Shown here piece by piece: positions 30,175-40,910 of a stretch of 64,000 nucleotides of DNA; the stretch's first letter is position 1, and each line of letters starts with the position of its first letter. The notes under the pieces are model-generated. The model saw only the letters and a program-made list of their open reading frames with translations, had not been told where the DNA came from and did no database searches. The translations under genes were made by a program, and so were the position numbers. Origin of the DNA: Dechloromonas hortensis (GTDB lineage: Bacteria > Pseudomonadota > Gammaproteobacteria > Burkholderiales > Rhodocyclaceae); the NCBI RefSeq assembly GCF_009469765.1, contig NZ_SSSQ01000005.1, forward strand, positions 1 through 64,000. The letters run 5' to 3'.

Positions 30175-30783
30175 ATGAATTTCCTGGCCCATGCCGTTCT
30201 CGCAGAAGGAACACCCGCCTTGATGGTCGGTGGCGTGATTGGGGACTGGATCAAAGGGATTCTGCCCGGCGACCTGCCAGCGGACTTGGCGCAAGGGGTC
30301 GCCTTGCACCGGGCCATCGACGGCTTTGTCGAAACCCATCCCGCATTTAATCGTAGCCGCTCGCGGATCTCGCCAGCGCGTCGGCGCTATGCGGGCGTGT
30401 TGGTGGACATCTTTTACGATCATGTTCTGGCCCGCGATTGGGCGCGCTTTCACCCGGCAGTGCTTCCATCGTATTGCCAGTCGGTCTATCGTCAGATTGA
30501 GGCCCGTCTCGACGAACTGCCCGAGTCTGCCGGTTTCGCGATGCGCTTGATGGCGCGAGAGGATTGGTTGCAGAGCTATGCCGAATTGGACGGCATGGCC
30601 GACGTGCTAAGCCGAATGGCGCAGCGCGCCCGGCGTCCCAATCCCCTGGCCGGGGGCGAGGTGGAATTTCTGGCCGACGCTGCTGGATTCGCAGCAGATT
30701 TTGAATACTTGCTGGCTGATGCCAAGGTGTTTGTCGATCAGTGGCAAGCTGGCAGTGGCGCCGCCAGCGCAGGTCCGCACTGA
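30175..30783 (+). CDS. acpH: ACP phosphodiesterase family protein (AcpH/DUF479)
   Basis: 202 residues. The family pattern is clear: MNFLAHAVLA at the N-terminus, GGVIGDWIKG, GVALHRAIDGFVETHPAF and DIFYDHVLARDW, giving the histidine/aspartate metal site of the HD-like fold. AcpH removes the 4'-phosphopantetheine group from acyl carrier protein. The Shine-Dalgarno is weak (TTAAAG). Convergent with the PAS-GGDEF gene. Confidence 0.88.
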   Translation: MNFLAHAVLAEGTPALMVGGVIGDWIKGILPGDLPADLAQGVALHRAIDGFVETHPAFNRSRSRISPARRRYAGVLVDIFYDHVLARDWARFHPAVLPSYCQSVYRQIEARLDELPESAGFAMRLMAREDWLQSYAELDGMADVLSRMAQRARRPNPLAGGEVEFLADAAGFAADFEYLLADAKVFVDQWQAGSGAASAGPH

Positions 30784-30802
30784 GTACAGGTTGGCCCGCG
30801 CT

Positions 30803-31750
30803 TTATGCGCCTATCTGCACCATTTCAATCCGATTCCTGCCGTTTTGCTTGGCCGCATACAATTGTCGATCGACTGCCTGGATGAAGTCGGTGGTGCTCA
30901 TGTGCTGGCCGGGCACGACGGTGCCGATACCGATGCTGGCGGTGACCAGTTGACCGTGCGGCGATTGGGCGTGAGCGATTGCCTGTTTTTCGATCAGGCG
31001 CTGGCAGCGTTTGGCGACCCTCTGTGCACCGAGGGCATCGGTTTCCGGCAACAAAATGACAAATTCCTCGCCGCCGAAGCGTGCCACGACATCGCGCGGA
31101 CCCACTGCAGCCAGGTTCAGGGTTTGCGCAATGTCGGTCAGGCATTTATCGCCCTGGACATGACCATACAGGTCGTTGAACTGCTTGAAGAAATCGACAT
31201 CGAACAGGAGCAGCGATAGCGGCGACCGACTGCTGCGCGCACTTTCCCATTCCCTGTCCAGGCTGGCATCCAGCTGCCGGCGGTTGGCAATGCCGGTCAG
31301 CCCGTCCTTGAAGGACAGCGCTTCCAGTTCCTTTTGCAGGATGAGCAATTTTTCTTCGGTTTTTTTGCGCTCGCTGATGTCGAACATGAAGCCGATCAGC
31401 GATTCAACTTCGCCCTGGTCATTGCGGACGACGTGGACGACATCGCGGATCCAGACATAACCGTTTTCCTTGGTCAGCGCCCGGTAGTCAGCTTCGTGGT
31501 CGACCCCAGCCTTCGACTGGGCAATGCAGAAATTGACTACATGGTCGCGATCTTCCGGATGGATGCGCATCGCCCAGTCGTTCGCTGAGCACCAGCTCTC
31601 CTGGTTCCAGCCGAGCAGGGGCTCGATCTGTGGCCCAATGTAAGCAAATGTCATGGTTTGCCAGTCGATCTTCCACGGAATGGCTTTGGTCGATTCAAGA
31701 AGGGTTTTATACACAGCACTGTCACTGCTGAGATCGCTGACGTCAGACAT
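30803..31750 (-). CDS. PAS-GGDEF diguanylate cyclase
   Basis: 315 residues, soluble. Residues about 15-130 form a PAS/PAC domain (WKIDWQTMTFAYIGPQIEPLLGW; EADYRALTKENGYVWIRD). The GGDEF domain covers about 145-310 with the active-site motif RFGGEEF and DVDFFKQFNDLYGH. The position of the inhibitory RxxD site reads GPRD, so product inhibition at the usual I-site is probably missing. It should make cyclic di-GMP in response to a cytoplasmic signal. AAGGAAG precedes the ATG. Confidence 0.93.
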   Translation of the reverse strand: MSDVSDLSSDSAVYKTLLESTKAIPWKIDWQTMTFAYIGPQIEPLLGWNQESWCSANDWAMRIHPEDRDHVVNFCIAQSKAGVDHEADYRALTKENGYVWIRDVVHVVRNDQGEVESLIGFMFDISERKKTEEKLLILQKELEALSFKDGLTGIANRRQLDASLDREWESARSSRSPLSLLLFDVDFFKQFNDLYGHVQGDKCLTDIAQTLNLAAVGPRDVVARFGGEEFVILLPETDALGAQRVAKRCQRLIEKQAIAHAQSPHGQLVTASIGIGTVVPGQHMSTTDFIQAVDRQLYAAKQNGRNRIEMVQIGA

Positions 31751-31918
31751 GTCGCTCGCTTCCTTGATTGGGGGCGTGGTGCCGCTCCCGAATTTTTGTA
31801 TTTGAGTCAGGCCGCAATGGCCTGCCTGTTGGGTGAGCCGTAGTATGGCATTGCCACCCCGGGATGCGGCAAGAGGCGGCCGATGATTTATGGCCGCGCT
31901 CGACCCTGTTGCTTGGTC

Positions 31919-33346
31919 TCAGGCCAGCGGCAGGCGAATCCAGGCCCGCCCGCCGCCGGCCGGATGATTCTCGAACCCCGCTTCGCCGCCATGCAGCCTT
32001 GCCACTTCGCGGACCAGCGCCAGGCCGAGGCCGGTGCTTTTGCGCCCGGTGGCCGGGCGGGGCAGGGAGTAGAAGCGCTCGAACAATTGCGGCAGCGCAT
32101 AGTCGGGGGCGCCTTGGCCGTAGTCGCGAATGGTGATTGCGGCATAACCCTCGGTGCTGGCCAGGCCGATTTCGAGGTGGCTACCGGCCGGGGCGAATTC
32201 GATGGCGTTGTCGAGCAGGTTGAGGATGGCCTGTTGCAGCAGGAAGGCGTCGCCGCGGATGCTGGGTGCGGCATCGGCGCTCAGTTGGCAGGTCAGCTGG
32301 CGAGCGTCGAGTGGTTGCCGGCGTAGGGCGATGGCGGTTTTTAGCGTTTTTTCCAGGTCGACCGCAGCAATGCCTTCTGGCGACTGCAATTGCTCGACGC
32401 GGGCCAGCATCAGCATGCGCTCGATGATCGCCTGCAGGCGGCGGGCCTGTTCGCTGATGCTGTCGGCGAAGCGGCGGCGATCGGCGGCCGGCGGGTCGCC
32501 TTCGAGGATTTCGGCGGCGCCGATGACGGCGGTGAGCGGGCTTTTCATTTCGTGCGCCAGGTTCTGCACGTATTTCTCGACGTATTGCTTACCTTCCAGT
32601 TTTTCGCGCATCTGGGCCAGGGCACGGGCCAGTTCGGAAAGCTGGCGGCCGCCGCTGGTCGGCGGTTCGGCCTTGCCGCCTTCGGCGACGGCGCGGGCGT
32701 AGGCGCGCAGGCGGTTGATCGACCAGCTCAGCCAGCCGGAGAAAAAGAGGCCGATGGCGGCGGTGGCGGCGAGCAGCAGCAGGCCGGCCTGCTTGACGCG
32801 CTGGGCGGCGCGCTCGACGTAGGGGGCGACCGAGGACATCGGCTTGGCCAGCGACAGCACGCCGATCAGCTCGCCCTGCCAGAAGATCGGCGCGGCGACG
32901 TACATCACCGAGGAATAGGGATCGTCCGGGTCGTCGCGTGTGCTGCGCGCGCCGTACTCGCCGCGCAGTACGCGGGCGATGTCGCGCCAGCCGGAGAAAT
33001 CGGCGCCGAGGGCGCTTGCCTCCGAGTCATAGACGACGATGCCTTTCGGGTTGGTGATATAGACGCGGAAATCGACGGTTTCCTTGTGCACGCCGGAGAT
33101 CACCGCTTGCGGGCTGCGCCGGCTGGCGGCGCGGATCGAGGCGGCAAAGCTGCCCTGGCCGATGTGCCCGGCCGAGAGTTCAAGGGCCGCCATTTCGGCC
33201 AGCACGTGGGCGGTATCGACCAGGGTTTCCTCGGTCGCCTGGCGGATGCCGGGTTCGGTTTCCTTGGTGAAGGTGTTGAGGACAAACCAGGCGGCGAGGC
33301 CGACGACGAGGAAGTAGCCGAAAAAGAGGCGGACGGAGATGTTCAC
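31919..33346 (-). CDS. creC: Sensor histidine kinase CreC
   Basis: 475 residues with a GTG start at 33346, 7 bases after creB. An N-terminal helix and a helix near residue 190 bracket a periplasmic sensor domain (FRVYITNPKGIVVYDSEA). HAMP follows, then the phosphoacceptor box NLAHEMKSPLTAVIGA and the ATPase N box NLLDNAIEF with G boxes DYGQGAP and GLGLALV. It matches CreC in length and in the sensor signature. Partner is creB; creD carries the cre-tag. Confidence 0.92.
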   Translation of the reverse strand: MNISVRLFFGYFLVVGLAAWFVLNTFTKETEPGIRQATEETLVDTAHVLAEMAALELSAGHIGQGSFAASIRAASRRSPQAVISGVHKETVDFRVYITNPKGIVVYDSEASALGADFSGWRDIARVLRGEYGARSTRDDPDDPYSSVMYVAAPIFWQGELIGVLSLAKPMSSVAPYVERAAQRVKQAGLLLLAATAAIGLFFSGWLSWSINRLRAYARAVAEGGKAEPPTSGGRQLSELARALAQMREKLEGKQYVEKYVQNLAHEMKSPLTAVIGAAEILEGDPPAADRRRFADSISEQARRLQAIIERMLMLARVEQLQSPEGIAAVDLEKTLKTAIALRRQPLDARQLTCQLSADAAPSIRGDAFLLQQAILNLLDNAIEFAPAGSHLEIGLASTEGYAAITIRDYGQGAPDYALPQLFERFYSLPRPATGRKSTGLGLALVREVARLHGGEAGFENHPAGGGRAWIRLPLA

Positions 33347-33353
33347 CGCAGCA

Positions 33354-34037
33354 TTACCCGGCGGCGACGCTGTAGCCGAGGCCGCGATGGGTCAGGATGA
33401 CGTCCTCGTCCGGGTGCAGCGCGCGCAATTTGCCGCGCAGGGTCTTGATGTGGGTGTCGACAGTGCGTTCCAGGCTTTCGCCGCCGTCCTGCCAGACGTT
33501 TTCCATGATCTGCGTCCGGCTCAGGATGCGCCCCGGGCGGTCGAGCAGCAGCGCCAGCAGCAGGTATTCGTAGCGGGTCAGGCCGAGCCACTGGCCGTGG
33601 TAGGCGATGCGCTGGCCGTCGGCGTCGACGGTAAAGCGGCCGGCCGGGGCGGGCGCCGGCGCGGCCAGGCGCGGCTCCGGGCGCAGGCGGCGCAGGATGG
33701 CGCGGATGCGGGAAACCACCTCGCGCGGGCTGAATGGCTTGGCAACGTAATCGTCGCCGCCGAGTTCGAGGCCGACGATGCGGTCGACCTCGTCGGAACG
33801 GGCGGTCAGGAACAGGACCGGGATGTCGGATTGCCGGCGCAGACTGCGGCAGACGTCGAAACCGCTGATATCGGGCAGGCCGACATCGAGGACGACCAGA
33901 TCGTGGTCGCCGCGGCCGAGCAGCGCCAGCGCCTCGGCGCCGAGCGTGCAGCTTTCCGTCGTGAAGCCGTCGCTGCGCAACGCGTAGGCCAGCGTCTCGG
34001 AGATGGCGGGTTCGTCATCGACGATCAGGATTTTCAT
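33354..34037 (-). CDS. creB: Two-component response regulator CreB
   Basis: 227 residues from the ATG at 34037 ([10 protein letters not shown]). Receiver domain with phosphoacceptor Asp in VVLDVGLPD and Lys in AKPFSPRE; OmpR-type winged helix with [17 protein letters not shown]. CreB binds direct TTCAC repeats; a well-matched array occurs before creD in this window. Divergent from purM. Confidence 0.93.
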   Translation of the reverse strand: MKILIVDDEPAISETLAYALRSDGFTTESCTLGAEALALLGRGDHDLVVLDVGLPDISGFDVCRSLRRQSDIPVLFLTARSDEVDRIVGLELGGDDYVAKPFSPREVVSRIRAILRRLRPEPRLAAPAPAPAGRFTVDADGQRIAYHGQWLGLTRYEYLLLALLLDRPGRILSRTQIMENVWQDGGESLERTVDTHIKTLRGKLRALHPDEDVILTHRGLGYSVAAG

Positions 34038-34182
34038 GGCCGCCATGATAATTCATCCCGTTGCCATTAACGGTGGCCGGAATCCCCCGACGCGCGGCCG
34101 GGTTAGGGGAGCTTGTCGCTTTCGGGTAAAATCCTCTTTTTTTACAGCGGATATTCGCCCTTCACGGCGAGCTTACCGGACC

Positions 34183-35223
34183 ATGACCCAGAATACTTCC
34201 CTCTCCTACCGTGATGCCGGCGTCGATATCGATGCGGGTGATGCCCTCGTCGACCGTATCAAGCCCCTGGCCAAGAAGACCCTGCGCGAAGGCGTGCTCG
34301 GTGGCATCGGTGGTTTCGGCGCACTGTTCGAAGTGCCGAAGCGTTACAAGGAGCCGGTGCTGGTGTCCGGTACCGACGGCGTCGGCACCAAGCTGCGTCT
34401 GGCTTTCGAACTGAACCGCCACGACACCGTCGGCCAGGATCTGGTCGCGATGAGCGTCAATGACATCCTGGTGCTCGGCGCCGAATCGCTGTTCTTCCTC
34501 GACTACTTCGCCTGCGGCAAGCTCGATGTCGATACCGCCGCTTCCGTTGTCGGCGGCATCGCCAAGGGCTGCGAACTGGCCGGCTGCGCGCTGATCGGCG
34601 GCGAAACTGCCGAAATGCCGGGCATGTACCCGGACGGTGAATACGACCTGGCCGGCTTTGCGGTCGGCGTCGTCGAAAAGTCCAAGGCCATCGACGGCAA
34701 GTCGATCGCCGCCGGCGACGTCGTGCTCGGCCTGGCTTCCTCCGGTGCCCACTCGAACGGCTACTCGCTGGTCCGCAAGATCATCGAACGCTCCAACCCG
34801 GACATGAACGCCAAATTTGACGGCGAGCGCACGCTGGCCGACGTCGTGATGGCGCCGACCCGCATCTACGTCAAGCAGGTGCTGGCGCTGCTCGAAAAGG
34901 TCACGGTCAAGGGCATGGCCCACATCACCGGTGGCGGCCTGCTCGAAAACGTGCCGCGCGTGCTGCCGGAAAACGCCGTCGCCGAACTGCAGAAGGCCGC
35001 CTGGCCGCGTCCCAAGCTGTTCGACTGGATGCAGGCCGAAGGCAATGTCGCCGAAAACGAAATGCACCGCGTCTTCAACTGCGGTATCGGCCTCGTCATC
35101 GTCGTTGCCGCGGCCGATGCCGATGCTGCGATGGCCGAGCTGAAGGCCCAGGGCGAAGCGGTTTATCGCATCGGCCAGATCCGCGCCCGCCAGGGTGACG
35201 AAGCGCAGACCGTTGTGGTCTAA
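34183..35223 (+). CDS. purM: Phosphoribosylformylglycinamidine cyclo-ligase PurM
   Basis: 346 residues from the ATG at 34183; the open frame reaches 34003 but overlaps the divergent control region. Signatures [13 protein letters not shown] near residue 64, [10 protein letters not shown] and [21 protein letters not shown] are present. It makes AIR from FGAM with ATP in purine synthesis. purN lies separately at 44862 in this window. Confidence 0.97.
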   Translation: MTQNTSLSYRDAGVDIDAGDALVDRIKPLAKKTLREGVLGGIGGFGALFEVPKRYKEPVLVSGTDGVGTKLRLAFELNRHDTVGQDLVAMSVNDILVLGAESLFFLDYFACGKLDVDTAASVVGGIAKGCELAGCALIGGETAEMPGMYPDGEYDLAGFAVGVVEKSKAIDGKSIAAGDVVLGLASSGAHSNGYSLVRKIIERSNPDMNAKFDGERTLADVVMAPTRIYVKQVLALLEKVTVKGMAHITGGGLLENVPRVLPENAVAELQKAAWPRPKLFDWMQAEGNVAENEMHRVFNCGIGLVIVVAAADADAAMAELKAQGEAVYRIGQIRARQGDEAQTVVV

Positions 35224-35815
35224 ACGGCTGCGCCAGGCCGCTGCTCTGGTATGCGGCCTGTTGTTGTTGAATGTCGCGCCGTCGCTTGCGGCGGCGGGCA
35301 AGAAGTCGGCGGCCAAACCGGTGGCCGGCAAGTCGGCCAAGCGGCCGGTGCGCAAGCCGCCATCACCGAGGGTCGAAATCGGGGCGGCCGAAATTATCGA
35401 GCGCGATACCACCGGCCTGCATGGCTCGGCGAGTTTTTACGGCAGCGGTTTCCAGGGCCGCAAAACCTCGACTGGCGAACGTTTCGATGTCCGCCAGTTC
35501 ACCGCGGCAACCAATCATTTTCCGCTCGGCAGCATGCTCGCCGTGCGCCGGCTGGATAACGACCGCTGCGCCATCGTCAAGGTCAATGACCGCATGCATA
35601 CCAAGCATCGACGGCGGGTCATCGACGTTTCGCGCAGCGTCGCCGAGTACCTCGACATGGTCCGTGCCGGCGTCGTTCTGGTCCGCGTCGCGCCAATGAA
35701 GCCGGACTGGCGCGGGCAGGGCGAATTGGCCTGTCATTCGGCCTTCGAGCCTGAAGTCCTGTGCGATGCCTGCGGTCAACCGCCGCGTTTGCCCGGTTTT
35801 CCCGGCGACAGCTAG
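35195..35815 (+). CDS. RlpA-like septal ring lytic transglycosylase family protein
   Basis: 206 residues if translation begins at the GTG at 35195 within the purM 3' end; a TTG at 35213 would give a similar signal peptide. The signal peptide ([21 protein letters not shown]) precedes a lysine/proline linker and a double-psi beta-barrel: [32 protein letters not shown] and VKVNDRM. RlpA proteins bind or cut naked peptidoglycan glycan strands at the septum. There is no lipobox and no SPOR domain, so it is a short soluble relative. Confidence 0.85.
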   Translation: MTKRRPLWSKRLRQAAALVCGLLLLNVAPSLAAAGKKSAAKPVAGKSAKRPVRKPPSPRVEIGAAEIIERDTTGLHGSASFYGSGFQGRKTSTGERFDVRQFTAATNHFPLGSMLAVRRLDNDRCAIVKVNDRMHTKHRRRVIDVSRSVAEYLDMVRAGVVLVRVAPMKPDWRGQGELACHSAFEPEVLCDACGQPPRLPGFPGDS

Positions 35816-35912
35816 AAACCGGCCGGCTGGCTGGCATGGCGCAATGCCATTCAGTTAATGCTTGAATCGCCGGAGCACTCGGCCCACAATTAAAAGAACA
35901 GGGAGATATACG

Positions 35913-37040
35913 ATGGAACCAGGCTTGAACGTGTTTGTTGTTGATGACGATCCAATATTGACCGAAGTCATCAGCGCCGCGCTGGCCGGCGAATTTTCGG
36001 CCGAGACCTTTTTTTCGGCCGAAACCTGCCTGGCCCGCCTGGCCGAGCGCAAGCCGGACATTTTCATCCTCGATGTCTCGCTGCCCGGCATCGATGGCTG
36101 CGACCTGTGCCGCCGGCTGAAGGACGACTGGGATACCCAGGACATCCCGGTGCTCTTCATTTCCGCTTCCGACGACATCGAAACCCGCCTGCTGTGCTAC
36201 GACGCCGGGGCCTACGATTTCATCCAGAAGCCCTTCGACCCGGCCGAACTGCAGCGCAAGCTGCGCGTTGCCGCGCTGCAGTTGTCGAGCCGACGCAGCC
36301 TCTCCGAGCAGGCCAGCTATGCCCAGAAGACGGCGATGTCGGCGATGGTCAGCATGGGCGAACTGGGCGTCGTCCTGCAGTTCCTCAGCAAGTCCTTCGC
36401 CTGCAATACGGCCGATGAACTGGCCGCCGCCATGCTCGACGCGATGCAGCAGTACGACCTGCAGGCTGCGGTACAGCTGCGGATTGGCGGCGGCACACTG
36501 TCACTGAGCAAGAACGGCCGCGATCTGCCGCTCGAAGTGTCGGTGCTCAACCACGTCAGCCACAGCGACCGGATCTTCCAGTTCAAGTCGCGCTGTGTTT
36601 TCAATTACGGCCACGTGACGCTGATGGTGAACAACATGCCGGTCGACGATGCCGACCGCTGCGGTCGCATTCGCGACAACGGCGCCTTGCTGGCCGAGGG
36701 GGCGGATGCCCGACTGAAGGCGATCGAGGTCGACCTGCTGGCGCGCCTGCGCCGGGCCGGCATCGAGGCCGCCCTGCCGCGCGTGTACAGCACGCTGGAC
36801 GGTGTGCAGGGCAATTACCGGCGTAACTGCTTCGAACTGACCCAGGTGATGATCGAGTTCCAGGAAGTGCTGACCAAGGCCTTCATCCATCTCGGCCTGA
36901 CCGAAAGCCAGGAGGAGCAGTTGAGCGGCATGGCCAACGATTTCATGCAGCGTGTCGTCGGCACGCAGGACGCCGCGCTCGGCATTGTCGGCCAGCTCGA
37001 ATCGCTGGCCGAAGACCTCAAGGATTTGCTGCGGAACTGA
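35913..37040 (+). CDS. Response regulator with non-DNA-binding C-terminal domain
   Basis: 375 residues from the ATG at 35913, preceded by AGGGAGA. The receiver domain (1-125) has DDDP, phosphoacceptor Asp in FILDVSLPG and KPFD. The C-terminal 240 residues have no helix-turn-helix, GGDEF or HD motif; the part at about 155-245 has a GAF-like pattern, then long helices follow to the end. It may act by protein contact. The 3' end overlaps miaA by 23 bases (convergent). Confidence 0.85.
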   Translation: MEPGLNVFVVDDDPILTEVISAALAGEFSAETFFSAETCLARLAERKPDIFILDVSLPGIDGCDLCRRLKDDWDTQDIPVLFISASDDIETRLLCYDAGAYDFIQKPFDPAELQRKLRVAALQLSSRRSLSEQASYAQKTAMSAMVSMGELGVVLQFLSKSFACNTADELAAAMLDAMQQYDLQAAVQLRIGGGTLSLSKNGRDLPLEVSVLNHVSHSDRIFQFKSRCVFNYGHVTLMVNNMPVDDADRCGRIRDNGALLAEGADARLKAIEVDLLARLRRAGIEAALPRVYSTLDGVQGNYRRNCFELTQVMIEFQEVLTKAFIHLGLTESQEEQLSGMANDFMQRVVGTQDAALGIVGQLESLAEDLKDLLRN

Positions 37041-37974
37041 GGAAAGCGGCGACCCGGGCGCTGATCTGGTCGGTCAGCGCAGGGTCAAGGCAGTCGAAAT
37101 TCTCGGCTTCGAAAGAGTTGGTCAGCCAGGTGATCTGCCGCTTGGCCAGTTGGCGCGTCGCGAAAATGCCGCGGTCGCGCAGTTCCTGGCGCGGCAGCAG
37201 GCCGTCCTGGGCTTCCCAGGTCTGGCGATAGCCGACACAGCGCATCGACGGCAGGTTGAGGTCGAGCCGGTATTTCTGGCGCAGGGCGCGCACTTCGTCG
37301 TCCAGGCCGGCGAGCAGCATTTCGTCGAAACGACGGGCGATGCGCTGGTGCAGCACGGCGCGATCAGACGGCAAAAGTCCGATTTGCAGCAAGTCGTAGG
37401 GCGGCTTCTGTTGCGCGCTGGCGGCCAGCAGTTCGGACATCGGGCGCCCGCTCAGTCGGCAGATTTCCAGCGCCCGCTGGATGCGCTGGCTGTCGGTCGT
37501 ATGCAGCCGGGCGGCGGTCGACGGGTCGAGAACGGCCAATTTGGCGTGCATCGCCGGCCAGCCTTCGGCCGCCGCTTCGGCATCGATTGCGGCGCGCAGT
37601 TGGGCATCGGCCTGCGGCAGGTCGGCCAGCCCGTGCAGCAGGGCGCGGAAATACAGCATGGTGCCGCCGACCAGCAGGGGCACCTTGCCGGCGGCAGTGA
37701 TCTCGGCCATCGCGGCCAGCGCATCGCTGCGAAAGCGGGCCGCCGAGTAGCTTTCTTCCGGCGAGATAAGGTCGATCAGGCGGTGCGGGTAGCGGGCCAG
37801 CGTGGCGCGGTCCGGCTTGGCGGTGCCGACGTCCATGTCGCGGAAAACCTGGGCCGAATCGACGCTGATCAGTTCGACCGGGAAACGGTCGGCCAGCGCC
37901 ATGGCAACGGCGGTCTTGCCCGACGCGGTCGGGCCCATGATCAGGATGGCGGGAGGCAGGCGGGGCGAATTCAT
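37018..37974 (-). CDS. miaA: tRNA dimethylallyltransferase MiaA
   Basis: 318 residues from the ATG at 37974. P-loop GPTASGKT, substrate aspartate in [18 protein letters not shown] and the [10 protein letters not shown] stretch are typical. It prenylates A37 of tRNAs reading UNN codons. hfq/hflX are not next to it. Confidence 0.96.
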   Translation of the reverse strand: MNSPRLPPAILIMGPTASGKTAVAMALADRFPVELISVDSAQVFRDMDVGTAKPDRATLARYPHRLIDLISPEESYSAARFRSDALAAMAEITAAGKVPLLVGGTMLYFRALLHGLADLPQADAQLRAAIDAEAAAEGWPAMHAKLAVLDPSTAARLHTTDSQRIQRALEICRLSGRPMSELLAASAQQKPPYDLLQIGLLPSDRAVLHQRIARRFDEMLLAGLDDEVRALRQKYRLDLNLPSMRCVGYRQTWEAQDGLLPRQELRDRGIFATRQLAKRQITWLTNSFEAENFDCLDPALTDQISARVAAFLSSAANP

Positions 37975-38047
37975 GGCGGCGAATCCTACCATGCACCGCC
38001 GCTGGTGCTCCGTCCTATAATCGGCGCATTAATGGGGGGTAATTTTC

Positions 38048-38281
38048 ATGTCGCTCGTACCATGCCGCGCCTGCGGCCATAAAGTCGATACCTCGGCCGA
38101 AGCCTGCCCCGGCTGCGGCGCCACCAACCCCGGCCGCAAGATGAGTCGCCAGCAGCATGACCTGATCGTGCTGCTCATCCAGTTGATCGTCGGCACCGCG
38201 CTGCTTGTCGGCGGCGGTACGCTGGCCTGGAATGCGGTCGGCCCGATCGTCAAGAACCAGCTCAGCAAGCCGGCCAGCTGA
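38048..38281 (+). CDS. Small zinc-ribbon membrane protein
   Basis: 77 residues. The N-terminal zinc ribbon has CRACGHKVDTSAEACPGCG (two CxxC knuckles) and the C-terminal half has one membrane helix (about residues 38-60). No catalytic motif. Such proteins are widespread and uncharacterised; it may be a small membrane regulator. Divergent from miaA. Confidence 0.82.
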   Translation: MSLVPCRACGHKVDTSAEACPGCGATNPGRKMSRQQHDLIVLLIQLIVGTALLVGGGTLAWNAVGPIVKNQLSKPAS

Positions 38282-38299
38282 GCAGCGGCGCGGGTTGCC

Positions 38300-39184
38300 C
38301 TAGCGCGAGACGAGAACGTCGCATTGCGACTCGGCGAGCACGTGGCGGGTGACGCTGCCGAGCAGAAGCTGCTCGACCGGGTTTTCGCCATGCTTGCCGA
38401 CGACGATCAGGTCGCAATCGAGTTCCTGCTCAAGCTGGATGATGTGTTGCGACGGGTCGCCATGCACGGCGCGCAGGCTGATTCTTTCCCCGGCAGTGCC
38501 GACGCTGTCGCGCAGGGCCTGCAATTTCTGCAGGGCGGCGGCTTCGGCGGCCACCTGGTAATGATGGATGGTGCGGTCGTCGACCCCGGCATAGCGCAGC
38601 TTGCCTTCAAAGGGCACGCTGGCGGCGTGGAGCAGGATGATCTCGGCCTGTGGCGCCAGGCTCAGTGCATTGGCCAGTGCCCGGTGCGACGAGGCTGAAA
38701 AATCGACGGGCACCAGCAGCGTCTTGTAGGGTTCGTGGGCTGCCTGCTTGACGACCAGCGTTGGCAGTGCGCTGTAGCTAACCATGCGTTCGGCCGTCGA
38801 GCCGAGCAGCAGATGGCGCATGAAACCGGCGCCGTGGGCGCCGAAGACGAGCAGGTCGGCCTGCAGGGCTGTCGCCTGGCGGACTATTTCTTCGAGCAGG
38901 GGGCCGGCAACGACGCAGGTGCCGGCGGCAATGCCATGATGCCGTTGCAGGGTCGCCGCCAGTTGCTGCAATTCCTCGCGGCTGGCATCGAGCAAGCGTT
39001 GTTCGACCTCGGGCGGAATGTCGCTGATCAGTTGCCGCAGCTTGGCCAGCGGTGCCGGCGTGCTGACGTGGATCAGGTCAAGCACGGCGCCAATGGTCCG
39101 GGCCAGCAGCGCGGCGCGCTCGGCGGCATGGCGGGCCGGTGCCGAAAGGTCGGTCGCGGCCAGCAGGCGATTCAGTTGGGCCAT
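38300..39184 (-). CDS. Universal stress protein with two tandem Usp domains
   Basis: 294 residues. Domain 1 has GAHGAGFMRHLLLGSTAERM and domain 2 has GKHGENPVEQLLLGSVTRHVL, both of the ATP-binding G-x2-G-x9-G[ST] type. Tandem UspE-like architecture. It lies directly downstream of the Kef antiporter (16-base gap), suggesting a shared transcript. Confidence 0.93.
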   Translation of the reverse strand: MAQLNRLLAATDLSAPARHAAERAALLARTIGAVLDLIHVSTPAPLAKLRQLISDIPPEVEQRLLDASREELQQLAATLQRHHGIAAGTCVVAGPLLEEIVRQATALQADLLVFGAHGAGFMRHLLLGSTAERMVSYSALPTLVVKQAAHEPYKTLLVPVDFSASSHRALANALSLAPQAEIILLHAASVPFEGKLRYAGVDDRTIHHYQVAAEAAALQKLQALRDSVGTAGERISLRAVHGDPSQHIIQLEQELDCDLIVVGKHGENPVEQLLLGSVTRHVLAESQCDVLVSR

Positions 39185-39200
39185 CTCTTCTCCTTGGCGG

Positions 39201-40910
39201 TTATGCCGCTGCCGTTACCGGGCGCGGGGCAAAGCGCTGCAGAACATGCTTGGTCATGCCGTGGGCGAGTTCTTCCTCACCCAGGAAAACGGTACCGATG
39301 CCTTCCTTGCGCAGCAGTTCGGATTCGTCCTCGTTATGCGTGCGGAGCACGATTTCGATGCCGGGATTCAGCGTTTTGGCGGTATCGGCCATCTGGCGCA
39401 GGTTGATCGCGTCCGGCGTGGCGATGACCAGCATCGCGGCATGGGCGATATGGGCCTGGATCAGCACCGCCGGCTCGGCGGCATTGCCGGAGACGGCTGC
39501 CTTGCCTGTCTTGCGCAGGGTTTCGACCTGTTCGCGGTTTTGCTCGACGATGACATGCGGAATGTCCATTTCCTGCATCGCCTCGGCAATGCGCCGGCCG
39601 ACCCGGCCATAGCCGACCAGGACGACCTGGCCTTCGAGATATTTGCGTTCCGTACTGATCGGCAACTGGGCGTAGGGGTCCTCGCGGGACTCCAGGTTGC
39701 GGGCCAGCGCCGAGTAGCGCAGGGCCCATTGCCTGATCGGTTCGACCGCGGCGAAGACGAAGGGGTTGAGCGCGATCGAGATCAGGGCGCCGGCCAGCAC
39801 CAGGCTCATGCCTTCGGTCGAGAAGAGGCCGAGCGACAGGCCGAGGCCGGCCAGGATGAAGGAGAACTCGCCGATCTGGGCCAGGCTGGCGGCGACGGTC
39901 AGCGCGGTATTGAGCGGGTAGCGCAGGGCGAGGACGAGGCCGAGGGCGGCAATCGACTTGCCGACGATGATGATGGCGACCACCGCCAGCACCTGCAGCG
40001 GCTGTTCGAGCAGGATGGCCGGGTCGAACAGCATGCCGACCGAGACGAAAAAGAGCACCGAGAAGGCATCGCGCAGCGGCAGCGATTCCTCGGCGGCGCG
40101 ATGGCTGAATTCGGAATTGCGCATCACCGTGCCGGCGAAGAAGGCGCCGAGCGCGAAGGAAACGCTGAACAACTGGGCGGCGCCGTAGGCAATGCTGATT
40201 GCGGCGGCAATTACCGCCAGCGTGAACAGTTCGCGCGAGCCGGTGCGGGCCACCTGCCAGAGCAGCCAGGGCAGGGCGCGGCGGCCGACGATCAGCATCA
40301 GGGCGATGAAGGCGGCGACTTCAAGCAGGGTCCGGCCGATGGTCTGCCAGAGCGGTGCGGCGCCGTCGGCCGGGCCACTGCCGCCGAGAACGCCGGCCAG
40401 CGGCGGCAGCAGGACGAGAATCAGCACGGTGGCGAGGTCTTCGACGACCAGCCAGCCGACCGCGATGCGGCCGTTCATGCTTTCCAGGATGCCGCGCGAT
40501 TCGAGTGCCTTGAGCAGCACGACGGTGCTGGCGCAGGACAGCGAGAGGCCGAAGATCAGCGAGGCGCCCATGCTCCAGCCCCACCAGAGGCCAATGCCGA
40601 GGCCGAGGACGGTGGCCAGGCTCATCTGGACGACGGCGCCGGGCAGCGCGATACGTTTGACTGAGAGCAGGTCGTCCATAGAGAAATGCAGGCCGACGCC
40701 GAACATCAGCAGCATGACGCCGATTTCCGAAAGCTGCGAAGCGCTGCTGATATCGGCGACAAAACCCGGTGTCGCCGGGCCGATGACGATGCCGGCCAGC
40801 AGATAGCCGACCAGTGCCGGCACTTTCAGTCGCTCGGCGATAAAGCCGAAGATCAGCGCGAAACCGAAGGCTGCAGCCAGGGTGGTGATCAGGGCGACGT
40901 CATGTTCCAT
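39201..40910 (-). CDS. Kef/YbaL-type cation:proton antiporter with RCK domain
   Basis: 569 residues from the ATG at 40910. Twelve or so membrane helices of the CPA2 family (LVGYLLAGIVIGPATPGF; VGWLVVEDLATV; LAQIGEFSFILAGLG) precede a TrkA-N/RCK domain with the Rossmann stretch VVLVGYGRVGRRIAEAM. It matches the YbaL subgroup more than KefB or KefC by length and lack of a kefF/G partner. The C-terminal TrkA-C domain is short. Likely potassium or sodium efflux in exchange for protons, gated by nucleotide. Confidence 0.9.
   Translation of the reverse strand: MEHDVALITTLAAAFGFALIFGFIAERLKVPALVGYLLAGIVIGPATPGFVADISSASQLSEIGVMLLMFGVGLHFSMDDLLSVKRIALPGAVVQMSLATVLGLGIGLWWGWSMGASLIFGLSLSCASTVVLLKALESRGILESMNGRIAVGWLVVEDLATVLILVLLPPLAGVLGGSGPADGAAPLWQTIGRTLLEVAAFIALMLIVGRRALPWLLWQVARTGSRELFTLAVIAAAISIAYGAAQLFSVSFALGAFFAGTVMRNSEFSHRAAEESLPLRDAFSVLFFVSVGMLFDPAILLEQPLQVLAVVAIIIVGKSIAALGLVLALRYPLNTALTVAASLAQIGEFSFILAGLGLSLGLFSTEGMSLVLAGALISIALNPFVFAAVEPIRQWALRYSALARNLESREDPYAQLPISTERKYLEGQVVLVGYGRVGRRIAEAMQEMDIPHVIVEQNREQVETLRKTGKAAVSGNAAEPAVLIQAHIAHAAMLVIATPDAINLRQMADTAKTLNPGIEIVLRTHNEDESELLRKEGIGTVFLGEEELAHGMTKHVLQRFAPRPVTAAA

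Noticed and set aside
30003..30350. 115-codon frame upstream of and overlapping acpH
   Set aside because: No ribosome binding site, serine/arginine-rich content and it runs into acpH in another frame; the region looks more like structured RNA.
31808..31824. CAGGCC-GCAAT-GGCCTG hairpin before the PAS-GGDEF gene
   Set aside because: No T-run and it lies upstream of the gene; short GC hairpins of this type are expected by chance.
39018..40664. 548-codon frame opposite the Kef antiporter
   Set aside because: Antisense shadow; no ribosome binding site, and the translation is a low-complexity Gln/Gly/Ala/Glu mix.
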